Positions 28,087 through 35,311 of a DNA stretch of 64,000 nucleotides are shown here, piece by piece. Made by a program: the position numbers and the translations under genes. Every line of letters begins with the position of its first letter. Position 1 is the stretch's first letter. The DNA lies in contig NZ_CP048829.1 in the NCBI RefSeq assembly GCF_019355395.1, positions 2,521,001 through 2,585,000 on the forward strand, read 5' to 3'. Source of the stretch: Chordicoccus furentiruminis (GTDB taxonomy: Bacteria > Bacillota > Clostridia > Lachnospirales > Lachnospiraceae). The notes beneath the pieces were generated by a model. It was not told the origin of the DNA and ran no database searches. It was given only the letters and a program-made list of their open reading frames with translations.

Positions 28087-29976
28087 ATGTGGAATGATAT
28101 AGAGACTTCAACAGACTATCTGCATTTTTCTGTTGTTTCCCAAGCGGTTGCGGATATGATTGTTGAATCGGGAAAGAGCCCAATATCTATAGGTGTTTCA
28201 GGAAGTTGGGGTTCAGGAAAATCATCGATGGTAAAGATGATCGGACAGGATTTGAAGAACCGCGATGAGAAAGGTGAAAGCTATATCTTTTTAGAGTTCA
28301 ATGCTTGGCTTTATCAGGGATATGACGATGCCAGAGCCGCTCTGTTACAATCAGTTTCCAAAAAGCTGTCTTCAGAAATGAAAAAGCGGAAAATACCTGA
28401 AGGAGATGGTGCTTGGGAGAAATTGAAAAAGTTCACCAAAAGGATAAGCTGGTTTCAGGTTTCTAAATTAGCACTTCCGCTTATCGCCGGTTTTATTCCT
28501 GGAGTTAATGCGGTAGGTGCAATCGGAGGTCTTGTTTCCGCTATTTCCAATAGTATAGGTAATCCAGAAGAAGCAACGGCAAACAGCGAGGCTGTTAACA
28601 GTGCTTTTGAGAAACTTGCGCCTGAAGTGAGGGAACTCTTAAAAGCCGAAGCGGCAAAACCAGCAACTGAGCAAATTGAAGGACTCCGAAAGGAATTCCA
28701 GGAGCTCTTAGAAAAACTCAATGTGAAATTAGTGGTATTGGTTGACGATCTGGACAGATGTTTGCCGGAAACTGCCGTTTCAACGCTTGAGGCTATGAGA
28801 CTTTTGCTGTTTGTCGATAGAACTGCTTTTATCATTGCAGCAGATGAACAGATGATCCGGAACGGTGTCCGAGCACATTTTGGAGACGTCGAATTATCCG
28901 AAGGCTTAATCACAAGCTATTTCGATAAGCTAATACAGGTGCCGATTACTGTTCCGCGTTTGGGTGTTGCTGAAATCAAAGTATACATTGTCCTTCTATA
29001 TATCGAGGCAGATATCAGAAAGAACAATCTGGATGAAAAGATACTAACTGACGCCCAGAAGAAGCTAAATGACTTGCTCTCTGGCGCATGGCAAACTCCC
29101 GTAACCAAGGAGACTATCGAGAAAGCTCTGAAAGATATCACTTTGGAGGGGCTTTCAGGATATGTCTCTTTGGCAGACCAGTTGGCTGGTATTCTTGCGA
29201 CGGCAGACAACATTAAGGGAAATCCAAGGTTAATAAAAAGGTTCATGAACTCACTGGAAATCCGCAAGAAAGTTGCAACATTTAACGGTATTACAGTTGA
29301 TCCGGGGCTTCTTATCAAGATGCTACTCTTTGAAAGATGTGCATCGGCAGGGGCTTTTGACTACTTGTCTCAGCAAGTCTTAAAAGATGAGGACGGAAAA
29401 CCGAACTTTATAAAAGAATTGGAAGATAGTTTGGCAACCGGTAATGAATACAAGGCTCCTGACACAAACTGGGAGACTGATTTCATAAAGAAATGGTTGT
29501 TGTTGTCACCTGCTTTAGGCGAGATGGATTTGCGTCCGTTGATTTATTTGAGCAAAGATAGATCAATGCCATTTGCTGCATATGATGAGCTGTCGCCTGA
29601 AGGAAAGAAAATCTTAGAAGCTCTGAAAGTAGTGAAAAATGGGCCGGTAAGCCAAGACCTCATAAATAAGATTAAGGGTCTTGGCGAGATGGAATCCACA
29701 TTGCTGCTAAATCAACTTGCTCGAATCGGCAGGGGTAATCAGTGGAATGTGGATACCGTATGTGCAGCAATACATATTACGGAGGCATATCCTTCTATAG
29801 GTGATAAGCTGGCGTTGGCGTTAGGTGAGATTCCATCGAAATCTATTAAACCTGCGATGGTGGCTCTGATCAAAGAAAAAGAATGGGCCAAGGGGTTGCT
29901 GGATAAGTGGTTAAATGATCCGGAAACGCCCACGACAACTAAAAATGCTATAGTACCGAAGAAATCGAGGGGATAA
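28087..29976 (+). CDS. qatA: QatA, KAP-family P-loop ATPase of Qat defence
   Basis: The 629-residue protein has a Walker A motif GSWGSGKSSM (about 39-48) and Walker B VVLVDDLDRC (about 217-226), then AFIIAADE, the diagnostic run of KAP NTPases. A hydrophobic, Gly-rich segment between them (about 125-155: LPLIAGFIPGVNAVGAIGGL) is the usual membrane-linked insertion of this family. QatA, with the three genes that follow, forms the known anti-phage Qat system. It starts 13 bases after brxL with a GGAGG site. Base composition is clearly more AT-rich than brxL, pointing to separate acquisition. Confidence 0.9.
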   Translation: MWNDIETSTDYLHFSVVSQAVADMIVESGKSPISIGVSGSWGSGKSSMVKMIGQDLKNRDEKGESYIFLEFNAWLYQGYDDARAALLQSVSKKLSSEMKKRKIPEGDGAWEKLKKFTKRISWFQVSKLALPLIAGFIPGVNAVGAIGGLVSAISNSIGNPEEATANSEAVNSAFEKLAPEVRELLKAEAAKPATEQIEGLRKEFQELLEKLNVKLVVLVDDLDRCLPETAVSTLEAMRLLLFVDRTAFIIAADEQMIRNGVRAHFGDVELSEGLITSYFDKLIQVPITVPRLGVAEIKVYIVLLYIEADIRKNNLDEKILTDAQKKLNDLLSGAWQTPVTKETIEKALKDITLEGLSGYVSLADQLAGILATADNIKGNPRLIKRFMNSLEIRKKVATFNGITVDPGLLIKMLLFERCASAGAFDYLSQQVLKDEDGKPNFIKELEDSLATGNEYKAPDTNWETDFIKKWLLLSPALGEMDLRPLIYLSKDRSMPFAAYDELSPEGKKILEALKVVKNGPVSQDLINKIKGLGEMESTLLLNQLARIGRGNQWNVDTVCAAIHITEAYPSIGDKLALALGEIPSKSIKPAMVALIKEKEWAKGLLDKWLNDPETPTTTKNAIVPKKSRG

Positions 29977-29978
29977 GC

Positions 29979-30773
29979 ATGGGAACTTCCGCTTCAAGTA
30001 AAGGACCAGGAGCAGGCGTTTCTTTTGATCCGCCATGGCTTGATGATATTGATGTTCCTGGACAAGACAATCAGAATAGCAATGTGAATACCGCTATAGG
30101 AATTGCTCCGAAAGCGCGGTTTGGAAGTGCGCGAAGAAGCATGGGAGAATATGTCCGTTCCGGTAGTAGAGATTCTGCGCGGAGATCGTTAGGGCATTAC
30201 TCAAAAACTGGAATGGGCGGAGCGCAAAATGTTGCACGCAGGATGCGCACATCAACCAAAACCGCATCAAACTTCTTCAACACTTTCCGCTCTCTCAGAG
30301 ATGATACTACTTTTTCTTTAGGAAAAGAGATATCGGAGCTCAAAAATCGCGGAGCAGACGCATCTGAAATAATTGATGCCATAGTGGGTCATGTATGTCC
30401 AAAAGGCGGAAGTGTTGATGAAGTATCCTGCCGTGATTCAGGAACATCCGCATTAAGCGAGTTTATGGATCAGAATCCAGATGCTGATTTCGGTAATTTG
30501 AGCGATGATCAGATTTGGTCATTAACGGCAATATATCTTGGCAATGAGGCTTTTAACAGGATACAGATGGATATTGGTCAGGCCTTTGAAAAGCAGGATG
30601 TTCCATATGTTGACCGTGTAACAAGACTGAATGATATGCGAGAGTATATTCAATCGGAAATTGCAATACAGATGGATGCACTGAGAAAAACGGCGGATCA
30701 AAATGTGGACATGAATCAACTCTTTCAAGATACGATAAAAAATACATTCGAGGTATTTGAGGTTGAGGTATGA
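29979..30773 (+). CDS. qatB: QatB, Qat defence accessory protein
   Basis: A 264-residue protein starting two bases after qatA. The first 35 residues are low-complexity (GTSASSKGPGAGVSFDPPWL). Two similar short basic units follow, SARRSMGEYVRSG and SARRSLGHYSKTG. The rest is helical with an acidic tail. This composition and its place between the KAP ATPase and the QueC-like gene identify it as QatB, whose biochemical role is unknown. Its stop overlaps qatC (ATGA). Confidence 0.85.
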   Translation: MGTSASSKGPGAGVSFDPPWLDDIDVPGQDNQNSNVNTAIGIAPKARFGSARRSMGEYVRSGSRDSARRSLGHYSKTGMGGAQNVARRMRTSTKTASNFFNTFRSLRDDTTFSLGKEISELKNRGADASEIIDAIVGHVCPKGGSVDEVSCRDSGTSALSEFMDQNPDADFGNLSDDQIWSLTAIYLGNEAFNRIQMDIGQAFEKQDVPYVDRVTRLNDMREYIQSEIAIQMDALRKTADQNVDMNQLFQDTIKNTFEVFEVEV

Positions 30774-32041
30774 GTAAAGTCATTTGTTATCCGCGCTGTT
30801 GTAAACCCTCAGATTACGATGATGGCGCATTATATTTTGAAGTGTTCTCTACGCCCGAAGAAAATCGTACGAATGTAGGACATGTTGGGGTGCAAATCCT
30901 TAAAGAGATGCGCAGATCCCAAATACATCCGTCAGTGCCTGCGTTTGACTTTCTAATGATAGCTTTGGGTGTTGTTTCTGCGGACAAGGCTGTATTAAGA
31001 AGCGAATGTGCTGATGGATGGACGCGGCAAATTGAGCTGACAGTATATGTTCATGAGTACGATAAGTGGCTACAAGAGAAAAAACAACTTGAAGAGATGC
31101 TCCGCTTTCTAACGGGGGATTTCTGGACTATACATTTTGAAAAGCTTGATATACCAATATGCCCCGAAAAGGATTATCCATTGAGAAGCAATGATTGCGT
31201 CTGTTTGCTCTCAGGAGGAATGGATAGCCTTGTAGGTGCCATTGATCTTCATGAGGAAGGACGAAATCCGCTATTCCTTTCCCAGATCGTTAGAGGAGAC
31301 GCAGAGCATCAGCGCGCTTATGCTGCGGCTGTTGGAGAAGATAATCTATGTCAATGGAGCAATAGTGTAAAAAAGCATGGAAGGACAGAGAACTCCACAA
31401 GGGCGCGATCAATAATCTTTTTTGCTTATGCTCTTCTGGCATCATGTGGCATTGATTATAACGAAGACGGCCGCAAAGAAATATTTGTTCCGGAAAATGG
31501 TTATATAAGCCTTAACATCCCGCTTGATCATATGCGGATTGGCAGCCTTAGCACAAAAACAACGCACCCTATCTATATGCGAATGCTTCAGAACATATGG
31601 GACGATATGGATTTAAAGGTTGATCTTGTTCTGCCCTACAAATATAAAACAAAGGGTGAAGTCCTTGTCGAATGCAAGAATCAGGAAATGATGAGAAGTC
31701 TCATATTCGGTTCGACAAGTTGCGGCAAGTATCAGAGGCATGGATTGCGACATTGCGGTGAATGCGTTCCGTGTTTGGTCAGAAGAGCCGCATTTCTAAA
31801 GGCTGGATTAGAGGATGATACTGAGAATGGCTATTGTGTTGAGTCACTAAAAGGCTCCGATTCCCAAGATGTTGCGGCAGCGGCAATGGCGTGTATAGAA
31901 GTTCAAAATCATGGGATTGAGAGATTCGTTAAGTCGGCTTTGTCATTTTGCGATTCGACCGAAAGAAACGGGTATCTGGGTGTTGTGAGCCGCGGGTTAG
32001 AAGAAATCAGGATGCTTTTGATGGAGCATGATGTATTATGA
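30770..32041 (+). CDS. qatC: QatC, QueC-like PP-loop enzyme of Qat defence
   Basis: This 423-residue protein contains the PP-loop ATP-pyrophosphatase motif CLLSGGMDSLVGAI (about residues 144-157). It also has a C-terminal cysteine cluster, SCGKYQRHGLRHCGECVPC (about 315-335), like the zinc site of QueC, the 7-cyano-7-deazaguanine synthase. It is longer than QueC (about 230 residues), with an extra N-terminal region of about 135 residues, as expected for QatC. The deazaguanine pathway partners are not in the window, so it probably modifies something other than a free pre-queuosine base. Overlaps both neighbours by ATGA. Confidence 0.9.
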   Translation: MSKVICYPRCCKPSDYDDGALYFEVFSTPEENRTNVGHVGVQILKEMRRSQIHPSVPAFDFLMIALGVVSADKAVLRSECADGWTRQIELTVYVHEYDKWLQEKKQLEEMLRFLTGDFWTIHFEKLDIPICPEKDYPLRSNDCVCLLSGGMDSLVGAIDLHEEGRNPLFLSQIVRGDAEHQRAYAAAVGEDNLCQWSNSVKKHGRTENSTRARSIIFFAYALLASCGIDYNEDGRKEIFVPENGYISLNIPLDHMRIGSLSTKTTHPIYMRMLQNIWDDMDLKVDLVLPYKYKTKGEVLVECKNQEMMRSLIFGSTSCGKYQRHGLRHCGECVPCLVRRAAFLKAGLEDDTENGYCVESLKGSDSQDVAAAAMACIEVQNHGIERFVKSALSFCDSTERNGYLGVVSRGLEEIRMLLMEHDVL

Positions 32042-32766
32042 TCGATTTCCACTGTCATTTGGATTTGTACGCAGATCCTATGAAAGTATTTGCCGAAGTT
32101 AAAAGCAGGAAAACGGAGGTGCTTGCAGTCACCACCAGTCCCAGAGCGTATGTCAAAACTTCGCAGTATTTCCGGGGATCAGATAATGTAAGAGTTGCAC
32201 TTGGATTTCATCCTGAACTGGTAAAACAGCGTTCATCGGAAAAAGAGTTGTATTTTGAACAAATGAGGTCTGTTAGATTCCTTGGGGAAATCGGTATAGA
32301 CGGGTCACAGAGAGCGAAACAATCAATTTCTGAGCAGATAGAGTTCTTTGATGAAGTGGTTTATAACGCTGCTGTTTGTAGAGGAAAGGTCTTAAGCGTC
32401 CATTCCAGAGGAGCAGTAAAAGAGGTGCTGCAAATTCTTGGGAAACATGAAGGAAATTATGTCGCAGTACTTCATTGGTTTACTGGAAGCGTTAAAGATG
32501 CGGAAAAAGCAGTTGAACTTGGCTGTTGGTTCAGTGTTAATCCCAATATGTGTTTTACCGCTACCGGGAAAAAGGTGATCAGCTGCATACCGCTTGATAG
32601 GGTGCTTCCAGAAACGGACGCTCCATTTACACAAAAAGATGGGGTGCCATATATGCCGTGGGATACAACAGTGACATCATATTTAGCAAAAGAAAACAAC
32701 ATGACGTTCGATAAGATGAACGAATTGATGCATAGGAATCTACAAGCCTTAATCAACACAAGGTAG
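32038..32766 (+). CDS. qatD: QatD, TatD-like metal-dependent nuclease of Qat defence
   Basis: The 242-residue product shows every TatD landmark: IDFHCHLD (metal-binding HxH), LGFHPEL, LGEIGIDG, LSVHSRGA, LHWFTGS and LPETDAPF. These residues bind two metals in a TIM barrel. QatD is the predicted DNase of the Qat system. The length is slightly below typical TatD (about 255-265) but no motif is missing. The start overlaps the qatC stop by ATGA, so all four Qat genes are tightly coupled. Confidence 0.92.
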   Translation: MIDFHCHLDLYADPMKVFAEVKSRKTEVLAVTTSPRAYVKTSQYFRGSDNVRVALGFHPELVKQRSSEKELYFEQMRSVRFLGEIGIDGSQRAKQSISEQIEFFDEVVYNAAVCRGKVLSVHSRGAVKEVLQILGKHEGNYVAVLHWFTGSVKDAEKAVELGCWFSVNPNMCFTATGKKVISCIPLDRVLPETDAPFTQKDGVPYMPWDTTVTSYLAKENNMTFDKMNELMHRNLQALINTR

Positions 32767-32778
32767 GAACATGTTGAT

Positions 32779-33120
32779 ATGCAAGGAAACTATAAAGTAA
32801 TCACCCTCTGCGGTAGCACCCGTTTCAAGGATGAATTCATGGAAGCACAGAAGCGGCTAACGCTGGAAGGAAATATTGTGATCAGCGTCGGCCTCTTCGG
32901 TCATTCCGGGGATAACGAAGTTTGGGAAAACATGGACGAGGGTACTCTGACAAAAACTAAAGAGATGCTGGACGATATGCATAAGCGCAAGATCGACATG
33001 GCAGACGAGATATTTGTTATCAATGTTGGCGGCTATATCGGCTCCAGTACACGATCAGAAATTGATTATGCTATTGCCGCCGGGAAACCGGTGCATTATC
33101 TGGAAGTAATTCAGGAATAG
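32779..33120 (+). CDS. Nucleoside 2-deoxyribosyltransferase-like small protein
   Basis: A 113-residue protein with ITLCGSTRFKDEFMEAQKRL at the start and GGYIGSSTRSEIDYAIAAGKPVHYL at the end (split across residues about 7-27 and 85-108). These are the nucleotide-binding loop and the Ser/Glu catalytic region of the nucleoside deoxyribosyltransferase/DUF4406 group. It starts 12 bases after qatD on the same strand and could be part of the defence operon, for example acting on a nucleotide pool, but this is inference. A housekeeping role is equally possible. Confidence 0.7.
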   Translation: MQGNYKVITLCGSTRFKDEFMEAQKRLTLEGNIVISVGLFGHSGDNEVWENMDEGTLTKTKEMLDDMHKRKIDMADEIFVINVGGYIGSSTRSEIDYAIAAGKPVHYLEVIQE

Positions 33121-33136
33121 GAAGAGAGGCAGCGTT

Positions 33137-33214
33137 ATGAAAGGCTCAGAGACAAAGCTGATAAAGTATATGTGTGAACTTCCTCGATTATTAACTCTCG
33201 TTTCTGAATCGTGA
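33137..33214 (+). pseudogene. 5' stump of the GmrSD-like gene, cut by IS1634-type element
   Basis: ATG at 33,137, behind AGAGG, opens MKGSETKLIKYM; the reading frame then enters the insertion sequence and stops at 33,214. Joining bases up to 33,172 with 35,315 onward (one copy of the 5-bp target ATATG) restores MKGSETKLIKYMEGADKRFV, a normal DUF262 opening. So this is the original start of the restriction gene downstream. Confidence 0.85.
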
Positions 33215-33286
33215 TCTTTCTCGACTCCAGAAAGGTTGATTTTAAGCCAAAAACTTGCATTTTAGGTGATCATTTTTCGTGGTTGG

Positions 33287-33317
33287 TGCTATAATAATGG
33301 AGAGTTAATTAACTCTC
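33287..33317 (+). promoter_or_regulatory. Transposase promoter with IS-end palindrome
   Basis: An extended -10 box (TGCTATAAT; hexamer at 33,290-33,295) is followed by a perfect 18-bp palindrome at 33,300-33,317, whose half GAGAGTTAA is the inner block of both IS ends. If transposase binds the ends through this block, it should also bind here and repress its own gene. Confidence 0.6.
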
Positions 33318-33331
33318 GTTAGGAGGGCACC

Positions 33332-35044
33332 GTGTATCTCGATTACGAGGTCAAAATACCGGATTCCAAGCATGGGATCACCCGGAAAACGATCCGTGGA
33401 ATAACCTATATTTACTATGCTTACGATCGCAAATACAGTTCGGAAAAACATTATTCCGTTCCGAAAAACACAACGATCGGAAAGTGCCTGAATGCTTCGT
33501 CCGAGACGATGTATCCCAATACAAACTTCCTAAAATACTTTCCGGAAGCAGAACTTCCGCAGGTTAACGAAACATCTGATCGAAGTGCATGCCTGCGCAT
33601 TGGGGCGTTTCTTGTTATACGCAAGATTATCGCCGGTTATCATCTGGATGAGATCATTGGGCGGCTGATTGGAAAGGACGCAGGTCTTTTCCTTGATCTT
33701 GCAGCATACTCCATTGTCACGGAGAATAATGCCGGTCAGTACTATCCGGATTACGCCTACAACCATCCGCTTTTTACGCGGCAGATGAAACTGTACAGTG
33801 ATTCGAAGGTATCTTCTTTCATCAACGACATCACACGGGATCAGTGCATTGCTTTCCAGAATGAATGGAACAGCAGGCATGATCACCGGGAAAAGATCTA
33901 CATTACTTACGACTCAACCAACAAGAACTGCCAGGCCGGTGATCTTGAATATGTTGAGATCGGCCATCCCAAAGATGACAATGGAAAGCCGGTACTTAAC
34001 TACTCGATTGCTTACGATCACAATAACTCTGAGCCTCTTTATTATGAAGAGTATCCCGGAAGCATTGTTGATGTGTCTCAGCTTCAGATAATGCTTCTGA
34101 AAGCAAAAGGTTACGGCTACCGTCAGGTCGGATTTATTCTTGACCGTGGATATTTCAGCAAGGAAAACATTCACTTCATGGATAAGAACGGTTACGAGTT
34201 CATTATCATGATGAAAGGAATGAAATCACTTGTCCGTGATCTTGTTCTGTCAGTTAAAGGCAGCTTTGAGGAAAAGCGCGAATACAGCCTTCGTGACTAC
34301 AGGGTTAATGGCATTACAGTGAAGCACCATCTGTATCCTTCCGATGAGAAGGAGCGCTACTTCCACATCTACTACAACGAACGGAAGCAGACTTCCGAAC
34401 GTGAGCTCTTTGAAGAAAAGATCGACCGGATGTCCCTGTATCTTCAGGAACATCAAGGCATGAAGCTTGACCTTGGGCATGAGTTCCGCAAGTATTTCGA
34501 CCTGATCTACTACCATGAAGGTCAAGATGATGAAAAGTTCATGTATGACCGTGAGCGTTACAATGTTATCGATGAAGAAATCGCCCTATGTGGTTACTTT
34601 GTTATCATCACATCCGAAAAGATGGATGCGGCAGAGGCGCTGGATCTTTATAAGAGCCGGGATGCATCTGAAAAAATGTTCCGGGAAGATAAAACATTCC
34701 TTGGAGACAGAACAATGCGCTGCCAGACCAACGAGGCGCTGCACGCAAAGATCTTCATTGAGTTTGTAGCTCTGATCATCCGAAATCGAATGCATTTCCT
34801 GCTGAAGGAACAAATGTTGAAAACTCATCATAAAGAAAACTACATGACGGTGCCTGCCGCAATCCGTGAACTTGAAAAGATCGAGATCGTGCGCCAGCCT
34901 GACCGCGAATACTATCTGGATTACTCAGTGACTGCGACCCAGAAGTCTATTCTGAAAGCATTCGGATTAACCGAAGCAAATGTCAGGAAACAGGCAGTAG
35001 AAATCAACGATGATCTGAAGTCTTTCATTGCGAAGGAGGCATAA
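33332..35044 (+). CDS. IS1634/IS4-group DDE transposase
   Basis: A 570-residue transposase starting with GTG five bases after AGGAGG. The DDE core shows YITYDSTN (first Asp), GFILDRGYFSKENI (second Asp) and SRDASEKMFREDK with the catalytic Glu, followed by FVALIIRNRM, typical of IS1634 relatives of IS4. Length is in the family range. It fills most of the element and is followed at two bases by the small passenger ORF. Confidence 0.92.
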   Translation: MYLDYEVKIPDSKHGITRKTIRGITYIYYAYDRKYSSEKHYSVPKNTTIGKCLNASSETMYPNTNFLKYFPEAELPQVNETSDRSACLRIGAFLVIRKIIAGYHLDEIIGRLIGKDAGLFLDLAAYSIVTENNAGQYYPDYAYNHPLFTRQMKLYSDSKVSSFINDITRDQCIAFQNEWNSRHDHREKIYITYDSTNKNCQAGDLEYVEIGHPKDDNGKPVLNYSIAYDHNNSEPLYYEEYPGSIVDVSQLQIMLLKAKGYGYRQVGFILDRGYFSKENIHFMDKNGYEFIIMMKGMKSLVRDLVLSVKGSFEEKREYSLRDYRVNGITVKHHLYPSDEKERYFHIYYNERKQTSERELFEEKIDRMSLYLQEHQGMKLDLGHEFRKYFDLIYYHEGQDDEKFMYDRERYNVIDEEIALCGYFVIITSEKMDAAEALDLYKSRDASEKMFREDKTFLGDRTMRCQTNEALHAKIFIEFVALIIRNRMHFLLKEQMLKTHHKENYMTVPAAIRELEKIEIVRQPDREYYLDYSVTATQKSILKAFGLTEANVRKQAVEINDDLKSFIAKEA

Positions 35045-35046
35045 CC

Positions 35047-35268
35047 ATGGCACGCAGAAGAATCAGTATCGATGACAAGATCGAACAGCAGAAGCTGGTC
35101 GTTTCCAAAGCCAAGGATAAGTACGAAGCTGAACTCGAGCAGCTCAATCAGCTGATGAAAAAACGCGATGAGTTACACAACAAGGAACTGCTTCAGGCAA
35201 TCGAGCATAGCAACCGCTCATTTGAGGAGATCATGGATTTTCTCACCGCCGATGACTCTCAGGAATAA
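35047..35268 (+). CDS. Small coiled-coil passenger protein of the IS
   Basis: A 73-residue, strongly charged protein (MARRRISIDDKIEQQKLVV), with heptad-like spacing through KYEAELEQLNQLMKKRDEL. It lies inside the IS ends, two bases after the transposase and behind its own AAGGAGG site. Function unknown; a transposition accessory or regulator is plausible. Confidence 0.65.
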   Translation: MARRRISIDDKIEQQKLVVSKAKDKYEAELEQLNQLMKKRDELHNKELLQAIEHSNRSFEEIMDFLTADDSQE

Positions 35269-35311
35269 CTCAGGGAGCCGTCGAGAGTTAATTTTTCAGG
35301 AAGTTCACAAT

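Larger units (their letters stand above)
33173..35309 (+). mobile_element. IS1634-type insertion sequence with 5-bp target duplication
   Basis: Ends are imperfect inverted repeats of 28 bases, 24 matching: outer block TGTGAACTTCCT and inner block ATTAACTCTCG at the left, their complements at the right. ATATG at 33,168-33,172 is duplicated at 35,310-35,314. The element is 2,137 bases, with one transposase and one small passenger ORF. Both IS frames are intact, so it may still be active. Confidence 0.93.

Noticed and set aside
30770-32041. A queuosine biosynthesis queC gene
   Set aside because: The PP-loop and zinc cysteines match QueC, but the extra N-terminal region and the KAP-QatB-TatD context identify qatC.
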